From positions 5,456,001-5,520,000 of the forward strand of contig OZ316892.1 of assembly GCA_973895155.1 (NCBI GenBank): DNA of 64,000 nucleotides. Direction: 5' to 3'. This DNA comes from Marsupella aquatica. Taxonomy: Eukaryota; Marchantiophyta. The position numbers and the translations under genes are program-made. Below the pieces are notes generated by a model. That model had not been told where the DNA came from. It was given only the letters and a program-made list of their open reading frames with translations, and made no database searches. Positions within the stretch are counted from its first letter, which is position 1; every line of letters begins with the position of its first letter. This document shows positions 10,851 to 23,605 of this stretch, in pieces.

Positions 10851-12695
10851 ATATACATTCACTGCCTTGTTATCCCCATTGTGTTTCAGCTTCTTAATTA
10901 GTCACAGTTGTGCATACAACCACATTATTCCTTGATTCATTTGTATCAAAATTGAAGTGCTCCAATGACCGTTTACCATCTTGGCTGTGAAAGCCAATTG
11001 TAAAGCACTCAAAATTGCTGTTCAATCTAAGCAGCGGGTTCAGGGTTTTCCCACTCTTGCTCATTAATGTCTATTAATGATCTCCTACGGCATGTAATTT
11101 GACCGGAGCCGGAACTGTATTGTGGCAGGTGAGGACTTTGGATTTCAAATTGAAAAACTTAGGAAGGAGATGAAAGAGGAAAGGGACCAGCAAGACTCAA
11201 AGCTGCAAGCATACAAGACACAAAAGGTGGGCAACCCAACACCAGCATTCTTCACATTATCCTTAACCCTGAAAAATCATAGAAAGTCAAGGAGTCATTT
11301 AAACTTAGAAACATGGTTCATGAAATCATGAACAACTAATAATTAATTAATTGTTTTCTTAAAAAACAAATAATTCTTACCACACACAATTCTGGAACCC
11401 TCCATTACACTCCGCTTTCAAAACGGTCTTGACGGCCTCATAATATTGGTCCAGGCTATGGTGAATGATAATACGTCACAACTTCGCAGTAGTAGCCACC
11501 TTAAACAATTGGACCATCTTTGTGATCTCTTGAAGTCCCCATCTAAATGAATGGTGTCCTCATGAAGACATCCAGGCAATGCAAACCCGTAGGAACCACC
11601 TCATGTAATTGTTGAGCATCATGAGTAAAAATATCATAACGCACATCACCAAACTCTGGGTGCTCAAAAGAATTTGGATGAAGTTCCCCCTCTTGGGTTT
11701 GCCGACTAGAAGTCTTCATGGATAGCCAATTTTGCGCTTGCACAATATGTGCATTGAATTTGTCTAGGAATGACTTGAGATCTTTGCCTTCTTCATCTCC
11801 CTTCTTTTTCCAGGAGGTGGTATCTTTCTGCAAAAGGGAACCTTACAATTAGAAATGGGTTAGAGACAAGGATTTCAAATATTAAATGAATTCCAACAAT
11901 CCTTGGAAGAAAGGTGACAGAATCTTACCCATGTTTGGAAAACAGGTACAAAATTCTTAAGCACATTGTTGGTGCAATGCTCAGGGTACTTGGTTTTGCA
12001 ACCTGACCAACTCTCCTTGTGTAGACAAGTTAGGAAAGCCTTCTGCACTTGCATCTGAAATTTGTGTCAAGTAAATTTGTGGACCATTTCTTGTAAAGAG
12101 AGTTCTTTAGTAAGAACTCTCTATAACACTGGGCAAATCATATCAGGATCTTTCAAGGCCTACATGTGTCTCCACTCCGTCAATTTCATGTCCTCATATA
12201 TAAGGCAGTTTGGCATCTCTGGACTGAGAGGCTTTCTTCTTGCCCTTGTCTCCTTTTTGACCATTGATCTCACACATCTCCCACTTGTCACAAATCTACC
12301 TCACAAATGACCACACAGGATCTTGTCGAAATGCCAACTGAAATAGGTTATCATTGGCATTTAGAACCCCAATCCTTGAGATTGATTTCAGTAGCACACT
12401 CTTTCTTGAAATCCTGGTTGGACGACAATTGATCCATTTTCCACAAACCTCACGTGAATATAATTTACTCTCTGGATTGTCGTCATGTGCGGTCAAAATT
12501 CAGAATCAATATTATTCACTGAAGGAGAAGTCGTGAAGGAGACCAATGAGGAACAAGAAGAAATTGAGGAAGAGCCTTCTAGAACACCAAATGAGGATGA
12601 TCTCAACGACATGTTATTAGATTAGTTAGTTAGATGTGCTAGTTAGAATTTCTTGGCATCACAGTCATGCTGTTATCAATGAGAAATGGAGTTGT
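10851..12695. other. Possible further remnants of the methylase-related gene; otherwise unassigned
   Basis: Minus-strand open stretches at 11833-11543 (96 codons) and 12496-12296 (66 codons) lie upstream of the methylase fragment in the same orientation and could be earlier exons of it, but no domain was recognised. On plus, 11122-11224 encodes a charged, coiled-coil-like peptide ending at an AAAAG|GTGGGC donor-like site. Also on plus, an acidic peptide runs from about 12500 to a TAG near 12629. None of these can be assigned with confidence. Confidence 0.25.
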
Positions 12696-12982
12696 CAATA
12701 AATTTATTGGATTCTGTATTCCATCAAGGAGAACCGTTGTAACCTTTGTTCATGCGATAAATTTATCGGACTTTGCATTCCACGCTCTAGCTATTCCACT
12801 CCCTCCGCTCTAGCTATTCCACTCCCTTGTTTGTCACGATGTTATAGCTGTCGAATGGAGTTGTTGATAATCTTATCGGACTTTGCATTCCACGTTCTTG
12901 CTATTACACTCCCTTGTTTGTCACGGTGTTCTTGTTGTCACAGTGTTCTAGCTAGGGGAATGGAGGTGTCGATAATCTTATC
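12696..12982. repeat. Array of palindrome-containing repeats (GATAAATTTATC type)
   Basis: Four repeats carry a 12 bp palindrome followed by a conserved tail of the form CGGACTTTGCATTCCACG. Cores are at 12697-12708 (AATAAATTTATT), 12756-12767 (GATAAATTTATC), and 12866-12877 and 12971-12982 (both GATAATCTTATC). Between them lie repeats of CTAGCTATTCCACTCCC and of TTGTTTGTCACG. The same palindrome and a similar tail recur in the introns and flanks of the neighbouring DUF7869-type element, so this array may be part of that element or a target of it. Confidence 0.75.
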
Positions 12983-13165
12983 GGACTTTGCAATCCACGC
13001 TCTAGCTGGTCTGTCATTACAATAATTTCAAAAAAAAATATCATTATAGCTTTGGAGAACAACATAGTCCTAGATGTTCACGATTGCAACCATCCTCATG
13101 GGAACGATAACGATTATAACTTAAACCTTTATACTAGCTTCTACTATCAACGACTACAATGTCCA

Positions 13166-16100
13166 TCATTGCATTTGAATGATTCGTCTTGTTTGTACAG
13201 GGAGAGTACTATTTGCCAATAACGCAAAGTTATACGCATAAACGACAATTTTTGCTAGGGACAATTCATCCTCCAGTACTTTGTTAGACAAAGCCTCTTT
13301 CTCCGGATAATATCTGCCTTCAATTGCAGACTCCTCTTCCGAATCCATTGCATACCAAGTAATTTTAATTCGCTCCGGGATGTCGTTAATTTTTGTGAGA
13401 ATCTCAGTCACTTTTGTCATCCAGAATGGTCTTCCCTTTGGATCCTGATGGGCTGCTACACATATCATTGCAAATTTAGTATTCACCTCTAGATCCTTGA
13501 AGTCTCCAATTTCCGTGACTTTTTGCCAACTTCTATACATGACTGTCCTCACACCCGCTATTTTATCAACCAAGATAGGTTCCATTGCTGCTTTTGTAGG
13601 ATTGGTCGTAGGTTCACTCTCTACGCTTACCTTGGGCCAACTCCAATCAAAACTCCAATGTGCGGGTTTCAGGTGGGATGGATCACTTCTTGTTGTTTGT
13701 CAAAAAAACAACCCCACCATATATAGCCGATCTTCATCGTCAAGTAATTGAATCCATCTTCAATTGCTCTCCAATACTTTTGAAGAGTCGAAAAATGATT
13801 TTGAGCTGCCCACTCATCTTGTTCCTTAGTATCATTCTCTTGCTCATCATTGTCTCCTATCGCTCTCGTGGCCAACTTCAATGCCATTTGTGGTGCGACC
13901 CACATTCCAGATGAAGGAATGTCTAGAACAAATTTCACGAGCTCTCCCCAATCTGTTGTCGTGAAAAGATGTTTGGCGTGGAAGACAGACCGAGCACTTC
14001 CATCTTCAAGTACTCTTGTAATCCAAAATTGTTTCTGAGCACTTATATATGCCATGGAGAGTACGCAGGACCTGACCATCCATATCTTTGTCATTTGCTT
14101 GATCCTTGTCAGACACAAATTTTTTGAAATTGGCAACCTCATCGACAAAAAATATCTTTGCCATAGGATTGTAGGATTCCTCTATGATTGCGGAAAGAGT
14201 GTCCAACCAAAAAGTTTTTTGCTTGTTCAATTTTGAAGAAAACTTGCTAAATATTTGATCAATTTGATCATGGGTGTGCCCCACCAACACAAAACCAACC
14301 TTTATTTTTTGGAAAACACCTATCTCCACCAACATGTTCAAATATGCCATAAGATATTTATTCTTGTTTTCTCGAGCAGTGTTATCAAGCTGGAGGTACA
14401 GCACTGGAGGGAGCGGACCTTCCCAGGTATTTAGAATATGCTGAATAACGTGGATGGGCAAGTTGCTATCATTGTGAATATTTGGATAGTTCAAAAAAAC
14501 ATTTGAACTTAATTGTTTGTTGAAGATCAGACAACCCACTACGTGTACAGGGATGAAATACTTTTCATCCATATTCTTCGGACACCAAATGAAATGAGGT
14601 AACTCTGTCTTCTTTTGATCCATTCCATCAATACAGATGCCCAAATATTTCTCCGGACTCTTATAACATTTGCTCCGGTGCTTTGCTTACTTCTCCCTCT
14701 CCACTGCTTGTGCCTTCTGATGCTCGTTTAGCAATGTTGAGAATTTTCCTACAATAATAAAAAGGTTTAGGACTTTGCTGGCCTGACAGCGATAAATTTA
14801 TCGGGTTCAGTATTCAAACACGATAACAGTAATGTTAAACCGTGACAGCGATAAATTTATCGGGATTAGTATTCAAACTGTTCAAACGATATATTCACAC
14901 ACATTACCAAAGAAGAAGCATGGAAATACTCAACCCAATAAAATAATCGGGAGTAACACACGGGTTTAGAAACTTACTCTTATTTGCTTCAAGTGTTGCC
15001 TTGTCACGGAGTGCTTTGAATTTAGTACACGGGGCACAGGTGAAAAAACAACTCCTTTTGGGGATGCGCATGCGAGGAAACTCCTTGTTCCAAATGCAAA
15101 CAAACCATGAATATGTCACGCCTTGTTCTTGGCGCATTAGAGTTTCAGATTGGAAGGTATCAAAAACTTTTGTTTTTGTCCAATTGTCAGGTAAATGAAA
15201 GATAATCTTGTTGGGGAGACTCTCTACATTTGTGGTAAAAAAATCATCTAGCCACTTAATGAGACCAAGATGTGCGGACAATTTTTCTCTACAAAATGTA
15301 TTGATCTGTATCTGAGAAAACATGTTCTTTGAGATTTTTTGGAGATGATTATTTCCTAGTGAAAATAATTTCTTAAAACCACTCCAACAAAAGGATCTAC
15401 CGCTAACTGAGTAACCGCTTGCACCGGCATGCCAACCCTTCACACATCCTTTTAGAAGTACATTCTTCTCTTGGTAGGATAGCCCATAGTAATATGTGCG
15501 TTGTTTTGTCACGTCTTGCAGACCCAAATTCCTTAGACAAAAATTATCACAACAGGGATACTTATAAATTTCTCCCATGATTTTGTTTCTATTCAAATTA
15601 TCGTTTATGACATTGTCTTTCCTAGTAATTCGGTCTCTATCTTTTTCACTAGGCTCATTTGACTTCTCTATAGCCTGAAATCCGTTGATAACATTAACAT
15701 TTTTGGGTCCTTTAGGTACCTCGCGAATAGATGCATCACTCTTTGCTGAGCTACCATCCTCCATAGATCTCCTTGACGCATTCAGAGGGGCACTGAAAAG
15801 GCGACTATAACTATTCTCTTCTACAACTCCTTCTAAACATTCAGACACAACTTGTGCTATGATATCGGATTCTCTATCTCCTTCCTGATCTTCGTCCTCT
15901 GATCCACTCTACTCATTTGAAAACACAATTGAACTCTGTGGCTCTCTATACATAACCCGAACGCCACTAAGACCTCTCTGCGACACTTGGAGCCTGGAAC
16001 CAATCATAGTCTGCCCTGGAGAACTTGGAGATTCTGGATTCACACATGCAGTCTCAACGCCTCCGCGAGCTGCAAGAAAACTGAGCACTTGTTTACCATG

Positions 16101-16660
16101 ATTCCCACGGACCATTCAGGAAAGGGCCGAGTCTGGACTTCACAATCCGATTCTCTCGCTTGCTCGCACGTCCAGTCCAGGCAATGCAAAGATCGATTGC
16201 CGTATCGGTCTTTGTATTTCTCCCTCTCGATCCTCACCCGGAGACTGAAAGATCCGTCATTGAACGTGTGTTGAATGTGGCGACTTGAATGCCGAGTGCG
16301 ATACGCCTATCGGTCACGGGATACCCTCTCCATAACCCAAGATGGATGGCCTGAAGTGACATCTCGGACCTAAACCTGGGATTGAAAGTTTCTCATTTCT
16401 TGGCGATGGAACGCTCAAGAGATGATGCTTCTCATGTTTACTTGGTGACACATAGTAAGAACTGGGCTAAGGACCAGAACTTGCATCAGAATCTGAGTCA
16501 GAGATTTTGGCCACTATCTGCTGTGAGAGAGGTCTAGAGCTTTAAGTATGGGACTTGGCAAACAACGGGCGACAACATTAGGAGTGGATTCAACTAAACT
16601 TGAAGGTGAATCTGTGTCTGATTGAGACATGGCTATCCGAGACACTATGGGGCTTTGCAT
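13166..16660 (-). pseudogene. DUF7869-type putative transposase gene, copy 1
   Basis: Read on minus from ATG 16660, then the exon ending at 14978 (donor AAGA|GTAAGT), intron 14977-14749 (229 bp), and the exon from 14748. The first main block (15848-14978) has Cys/His-rich motifs (CCDNFCLRNLG, CAPCTKF). The second carries the DUF7869-like core: DGMDQKKTELPHF, LQLDNTARENKN and GHTHDQIDQ, giving candidate acidic catalytic residues. The C-terminal block runs through AIEDGFNYL to 13166. Disruptions: an in-frame TAA at 14689-14687, a 4 bp expansion (ATAT) near 14045 relative to copy 2, and stops near 13660. The N-terminal region (16660-15850) is also out of frame in places. It was once a working gene and is now inactive. 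Confidence 0.65.
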
Positions 16661-16773
16661 TACTCCCTCAATCAGGGAAAACGAATGGCTCAGCGGACAA
16701 AATGTTGCTCCAAGAACACAACTCCCAAAAATCTTCTCTGGATAATGATGCCAAAAACTTATCGGTGGTGGCC

Positions 16774-16781
16774 CTTTTATA
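16774..16781 (-). promoter_or_regulatory. TATA box of the DUF7869-type transposase gene, copy 1
   Basis: TATAAAAG on minus, about 113 bp upstream of ATG 16660. The identical element occurs at the matching place in copy 2 (47841), which supports a conserved core promoter. Confidence 0.6.
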
Positions 16782-17636
16782 GTGTCTGTTGACGGGTTGG
16801 CCCACGTGGCCACTTTTGATTGGCCATCGCCCTAAATGACAAAATAGCAGAGAAGGGTATATTTCTTGGATTTCTAATTTCATTCTTGCACGTGCATCGT
16901 GACAAAATTATATAGTTTTGAAATTGAAGCAATAAATTTATCTGATGTTGGTATTGCAAAAGGTGTTTCCTTCACATGGAATTGCAATTTTGAAATTGAA
17001 GCGATAAATTTCTCTGATGTTGGTATTGCAAAAAGTTTTTTTCATATGGCATGGATAGTTGCAATTTTGAAATTTAACCGATGAACCGAAGGATCTTAGT
17101 ATTGTCGGCAAATATTTTTGCCGTCCGTAGTTTTTCCGCTAATTTTATCGGACTGCGCATTGCTGTTGAAACAATGGCATGTTAACTATGGTCACTTGTG
17201 GAGGTAACTATGATCAATTGCGGAGGTAACTGCAAGGTAAGTTTGACGAACCGTGCAATAATTTCTTATTGACTGTGATGTAAAATAGTTACGGTAAATA
17301 ACCAAAAACTGAGATTGAGTCAGAACTTTCATGGTTGAAATCCGGAGTCCGATATAGTTATTGGACTTTGCTCGAAAAATGGATATGGATTTTTAGATAA
17401 GACCTTTTATATATCTTCGGAGAGCGTGAATATGAGGTTCAGGCAAAATTTTTTCGAATCTAATTTTTCCTTTATAAATTGAATGTTTGTGAACATTAAT
17501 TTCAGTGGTTTGGAACATTCCTGAATTTCTTGATTCAATCCGAATTCCAATACGGATTACATTATTTCCCCAAAAACCTATTTTTGATGAAAAAACCCAC
17601 CGATTTCGCGAGATTCGGCGAAAAATGAAAACACAC

Positions 17637-18078
17637 GCCCATTGCTAAAGATTTGCCCTCAGATCTGTCTGATTTTCACAATCTCCATATTCTCCTACTG
17701 GTTGAAATAATATGCTGAGCTATTCGAAGAAAGGTCATCACACGTTAACAAGATCAGTTGACCAGGTTGGCGTGACTTGCTACACAGCCACGGCTCTTGT
17801 CTCAGCTTGACATATGTGTTTTGGAAGATGCAAATGCTAAATAATTATGTGTTCACTTGACGGAGCTCACCCAAACTTATGTGTCACTGGACAACATTCA
17901 AACGATGAATGATCCACCGACCAATGAAGGAGGGCCCAAAGCCAGGACCACTCTCTTCTTCCCACATAACCTCATAAGGTGTAAGCAGAAAGGTGTGTAT
18001 CGGTAGCCGGCTTCGGCAAAACAGGGAATAACATACAATTATAACGCAATCCCTTCGAGTGTCCATGAAGTTTAATCT
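17637..18078. other. Unique spacer between two duplicated blocks
   Basis: This stretch lies between the end of the DUF7869-type copy and the part of the second duplicated block whose partner is inside the window. The block may begin further left, since its partner runs off the window end at 64000. No gene was recognised. Confidence 0.3.
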
Positions 18079-21000
18079 CAATCCGAGCCAGACGCGTAGA
18101 ATTGGGAATTGGGTCTTGAATTGCAGATGACACGATTCATTGTTGCAACCACAAATCGCACAGCGAACAGAATTGTCTGTAAAATTATCACCTGCTTGCA
18201 GGCACTCGGTGCTGGTGCTTGCTGTGTCCCATGACAAAGTAATCAGACTTGTGACTGGACGTCGGAAGTGGGCCATGGGAATCATGACTTTCAATATCCG
18301 ACTGTGGCTTTTGGTATCGAGTAGGGCCATGTGAAATATTCTGTAAAATTTGAATGACCAGTTTTCTCATTTTGTGTTTCATGGGCGAGGATAAGATGAG
18401 GAGCACTTTTCACTCTGGTTTTTGGGAATGATGCGACGTACAGATTACAGTGTGTCAGATCTTTGAGGCTAAAATTCCCGTTTTAAATTTTCCATTGCAG
18501 GCAGTTCCATAGGAATGCCTTCAATAGATGACAAATGACAGGAAGTGTTGTTAGGTGTCCAGTGAGGTCAACATCAAGATTAATATAATTGATCAGAGTT
18601 CTACTAACATCTCCCTTGCCATGATTGATATTGTACTCGCAAAGTCTTACTTCCCAATCATGCATCCAATCATCATCTAGTGTAAGTTCTGCAGCATAGC
18701 ACACACAAAAAGAATCTCAACCAGTTTGTATTAAATAGTAGCCGAAGTATAGATCATCTTTCCAAATAGCCTCTTGCACATAATCCTTTCAATAAGGGCC
18801 CATATATATCCTTGATTGGAGGCCATTGCACTCCGATGATAGAGTTAAACGTTCCAGGTGGTTTTTCTTGGCCCTGCATTTGAAAATGCAATCGATCTGG
18901 TCACCACTCTCCAGTATAACCAGTGAGACTTGAGATGAACTTTAATTACTCTCATGTTGTTATGCAATTATTCGGTCTTAAGTCGTCCCACATTTGCCCC
19001 ACTATAACAAACAATAACCATAGAATAAAAAGAAACCGACCTGGTCCGCTCTGATCACCAATGGTTAGATCTCTAGGTTGGAATTGGCCCCCACTCGAGA
19101 GTCGTCTGAATGCATGGAATCCTGCCCATGAGGCAATGCCAGTCAAGCTAAGGTTGAACAGGCACACATACGTACTGTGATTAAGAGCCCTTGCCGTACA
19201 GGAATATTTTGTTCCTAGTTTTGTCTCAAATATTGCAGCAATGTCCTTTACTGCGTTATTTAATGGATTGTGCAGAAATTTCATCGAGTTACTTATGTGG
19301 ATCATCCTCAAAGACTTCGGCAACTGGGCTACCAAATGATATGTAACTAAGACATTCGACAAGACTTTTCCACGAAGAAAAAGACTCTTGGCCTACAAAG
19401 ACGGAAGGACTCAACCTGGTTTAATTGGTCAATCAGTTGTCGGTGGGGCAGGGATGTAATCATCACTCTCTCCGTCCCTCTTCTTTCTAGCTGTCCCTTT
19501 TATAAGAGGCTGCTTCTGCGCCAGTCTCGAGGCCGTGTGGGTCACTTGGGGTGTCACCCGAAGGAGTTGACAGTAGTCTTTGCACATGTACTGCTAGAGA
19601 TCACGCTGGGATCACAGATGCGCCCGACAATCCTATTTATCTGTTCCCCAGTCCTGACTATCACCGTGGAATATTTGCAAGGAAGCTCGCTGGGAACACA
19701 CGCAAGTTTCGTAACATAAAACGGAACATTCTCACTTTGCTGGGTCAGTATTACACATACTGTCTAGTTTATGAATGAGAATCTCAATTGTTCTTTCATA
19801 GTTACCATGAATTTAAATTATGGCGAAAAGAATTGGAACTGCAGAATTGCAAAATTGCAAAATTCATGGCACTGCCCTGGAATTGAAATGCAAGTGTAAA
19901 ACAATTTTGGATCATAACGTTTGATACAAATTAGGTTCCAAGGAATAATTATCACAATTTGTTGGAAGCTTTATTGAAGATTGAGTCTTAATTTGGAAAT
20001 GATTTATCTTATTCTCGACCCCATGACCAATTTATTAAAAAAATCCTGGACTATGGTTACCCCATGTTAGTGTTTCTAGTACAACAGAAACAACACACTA
20101 CTACTTTGTTTATCACAAACTAAAGCTAGGATGGATCTTCACTTTGTCTATGAAGTCCATATGGACTCGCAAAGCTTGGATGGACTTGCTCAGAACATTT
20201 AACTGAATCAGATAGCATCGGGTACACTTTATTGATTGAAATGTGACCTGTAAATGGTCTCCTTATCATTTGCAAAAGATTTCAATTACGTACATTACCG
20301 AGTTGGTTTCCTTGATAACTTGACGACCTTGAACCTGAAAGACATCAAGACGTCATGCCATTATTTAGGATCACCATGTCGTCTTGACTACTAGTTTTCT
20401 CCCCAAATTAGTCGAAGTCGTCAACTGCAATCTGTGACCGGTTCCTTTTTCTTTTCAGTGTTAAAGCCATGATATCTTGCTTTACGCAGTCTTGGTCCAT
20501 CCGGGCTTTTGTTTCTTGTTTATCATGACACTAGCAAATATCATAAACCCGAGAATAATAAAAACTTAAGAAACTGAAAATTAAGATGTTGAATAACAAA
20601 GAATGCCTGGGGGCAAAACATTTTCTTTTCTTAGTTTTTAAATTATGATAAACTATCTTTGCATATTTAATATTACTTCAAAATTAAAACAACATCTACT
20701 TACTCTAGACATTAGATCTGATTATTTGATAAGCTGATTGATATATGTATTCCATCAATCATTGGGTAACAAAGAGGATAGTTGATGATGGTTGCACAAC
20801 TTAACGGTCACAAAAAATATTCATGTTGGTCAGATTTCTTAGATCTACAAATGAGATCAAATGTTGATCATTAAGGTGACAATGTGCTCATTAGACCAAT
20901 GGCCTACTTTATGTAAATCAATTGTTCTTTTTAAGTTTTCATGATATTAGAGTTTTCCGTAAAAGCACACTTACGGGGTGAGTTCACAGGGTGAAAAGCA

Positions 21001-22675
21001 GGTTTATGATTTACACAGGGTGAGTTAGCGTTTGGCAGAGGTACTCAAATACACCAGAGTAAAATCCAGGGCGAAAACGGGAAAGTGATCTTCGGGGGTG
21101 GCAATGCCTAAGTCACCCTGTAATCTTCATGTGGGCAGCAACTAGCAGCAGCGAGCAGGGGCGGAACTAGCAGCAGCAAGCAGTGAAGCAGGCGCAGCGA
21201 GCATGCAGCATCAATTAGATCTTACATTATTTTGGCAGAGCAACAAGAAGAATAACACAAGAATATTTGGAAGAGCTACACTAGTGAACCACCATAAAGC
21301 AAAGCAAGAGTGCAACAGAGCATCAGCCTGGACCATGCTTACAATGTCAGAAATGCTCACATTGTGGAAAGTGTGAGGGATGTCAGAAATGCTCACAAGA
21401 GTCGAGACTTGCCCTAGAAATCATTAGCTGTAGGACTTCACCTTGAGTTTTGACAAAAAAGTTTGTTCATGCTCTACTTTCATGGTAACTAGCCTTTTAG
21501 AATTACAGGGTGAGTGGCCCATCTTTTCATGGGCTGCTTTTACGGAAAACTGTATTGTTACAGACCTGTGAGGATTCTCTTTTAAAATTTTCTAGCACAT
21601 GGTTGCACCATGTTAACTCTTAGTTCCATCACAAACACAAATGGTGAAAATGAGCTCCAACAACCCATGTGAGAGAACATTACTAGTTTACTCACAACCA
21701 TAAAAGGCAGGGCCCGTCCACAACCTAATTTTCATGTTACTCAAATACTAACAATAGCATCCTAAGATCTGGGCCTAACATGCATCAACAGAGAATTTTA
21801 ACTACAAGTTCATTATTGCAAACCTGTTTGGGCTGAGATTTATTATGTTGGTGTAACCTAGCTTGGGACCTGGCTATGTTGTCCAAAATAATTTTTAAGA
21901 AAAATGGATATATCTCAAAAACCATTTATGACCCGCATCAAACAAATCAGATGAAAGAAATTGAAATGAAAGTAACACAAACTGGAAAAAGTGAGTTAGG
22001 ATTTAGGGACAATAGAAAAAAACTAAAACTAAGTGGACGATTAGGGTGGGCAAGGAGTGGGAAGGTTTCAGATTCATTTGCAACTTTTGGTCTAGTTGGG
22101 CTTTTGTTGTGCTTTAACCACTGTCTAATTGGTTTCACTTTTGTTGAGTATTAGTTTAGGATTAGCCACCAATTACTTGAACTTGGTAAGTTAATTGACT
22201 GCATGGATTGAAGTCTAAATTGAGACACCATGGTAATTGTTCTACTTACATAAATTGCATGGAATATCCAGCAAAGGAGGTTGGCAAATACAAAGACGGG
22301 AACCACTAATTCATTCAATCTTCTTATGCATGTTACAATACTATACTATATAAGGTTTTGGAATGAATATTATTCTACCCAGTTGGGCACCTTCTTGGTA
22401 TTGGCAAATTAAGCATGGTCCCACTCACTCTCCTAAACCTCAAAATAAAAAGGATTGGGGATCACCTTAAATCCCAAGAGTACGTAGGTGATTTATTTTC
22501 TGTAGTTTGTGATTCAAACTGGCAAATGCCTCAAAGGTCTAGGAGGGAAAAGATCGATGTGGGACCCATCTAATATACACTTATAAATTAGGTGTTGTAT
22601 TTGGTATCAAATTGTGTATTCCTATTATTTTTCTTTGTATCATTTCACCAGGAACTGAAGAAGGAAAAATTTGTA
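18079..22675 (+). repeat. Left arm of a 4 kb inverted duplication
   Basis: This block matches 60071-64000 in reverse complement: 18079 pairs with 64000 and 22675 with 60071. Identity is high, with several translated stretches identical between arms. The left arm is longer mainly because of the 605 bp element at 20949-21553. A minus-strand TATAAAAG (19504-19497) is conserved in the other arm and is followed by a 136-codon open frame (19362-18952) that is broken in the other arm. No protein family was recognised, so it could be an unclassified element or a segmental duplication. Confidence 0.8.
20949..21553. mobile_element. 605 bp TIR element, non-autonomous, with 3 bp ATT target duplication
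   Basis: The ends are 19 bp inverted repeats: AGAGTTTTCCGTAAAAGCA on the left, and ACAGTTTTCCGTAAAAGCA as the reverse complement of the right end. It is flanked by ATT (20946-20948 and 21554-21556). The other arm of the inverted duplication lacks the element and has a single ATT (61142-61144 as AAT), which proves an insertion. Subterminal ACAGGGTGAGT motifs occur near both ends. There is no ORF of note. The TSD length suits PIF/Harbinger or CACTA, but neither the TSD sequence nor the TIR start is typical, so it is left unclassified. Confidence 0.8.
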
Positions 22676-23605
22676 TACCTAATAAAAATATTTAGAGTGC
22701 TTATAAGACACTTTTTTTTTTGGTAGGCTCAGATAGAAGACTGTACTCGTGGACGACTCTAACTTAGTTTGCGCTGTTGAGACACTTTAGGGATAACTTC
22801 AGCACAAAGTTTTCCCCTCGTTGCTACTTTTCATGTACTAAATTCGCTTGATTTGTACTTCGATCACACGGATTACAAGTGTTCCTTGTGAGATCAAACC
22901 ATGTGCTTAATACGACTCCTACAAAGCTACCAAAGAAGGCCGCGTCATCAGCCGAGGTCATCAACCCATCATCGAATCTATTTACTACCCGTACAGAGCG
23001 AGGCCCCCAAAGAATGGAGACGAAGGTGGGGGAGAGGCCGGGAATCAAGGACCGTCTTCGATCGAGTTTCTACAGCCAAGCATCTCCAAGTAGGCGCGGC
23101 AACCAGGTCCAATTGACAGTCACTACCAGCGTGTCGGACGAGTCCAACGGGGAGTAGAATGATCCACTATTCTACTCTTTACGGTAGATATTTCAATTTG
23201 AAACTAGACTTCCGATCGAAATGTGCTTTATGTTCCATATAGGTAGCCCACAAGGGCAGCAGGATCTAGATTGTGCCCACGAGAGGATTGCCGCCCGTCT
23301 GAAAAGGAAGAACACCCGCTTGACACTTAGAACTCGCTTTGGTCTCCTCTTTACTCGACTCCTTCCTGTGGAAACTCCGTTCAGTGCGGGTCAGAATGTT
23401 TCAGAATATAGGCGGGCACTGATCGGAGGGTTCTAAGGTTATTCGATATACACTACTGCGGAGCTGGGTGCCGGGGCTGGGTGCCAAGGTGGCCATTTGT
23501 TTGTAGAAACGGTGGTAGGACAGCAGTACGTGGTTCGACTGGGTTTGCTTCACCCTCCGTATTAGGAACGGTAGCATTTCTCGGAACCGTCTCTTTGACA
23601 AGACC
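22676..23605. other. Upstream flank of the hevein-domain receptor kinase
   Basis: No gene is assigned. Two plus-strand open stretches (22879-23157, 92 codons; 23221-23436, 71 codons) are not in the kinase frame and show no domain. They may be 5' leader or chance. No clear TATA box was found close to the kinase ATG. Confidence 0.3.

Larger units (their letters stand above)
13166..17636 (-). mobile_element. DUF7869-type transposable element, copy 1 (minus)
   Basis: This segment has a second copy in opposite orientation in the window (27708-27790, 47055-50768 and 53226-53588). The upstream end is set where similarity stops: GAAAACACAC at 17636 pairs with 27708. The other end is not defined because copy 2 is truncated at a point matching about 13463; 13166 is simply the end of coding. 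It keeps the empty target sites for the copia insertion (GGATT, 17554-17558) and the solo LTR (CTTGT, 13818-13822). No terminal inverted repeat was found, so its class is inferred from the encoded protein alone. Confidence 0.6.
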
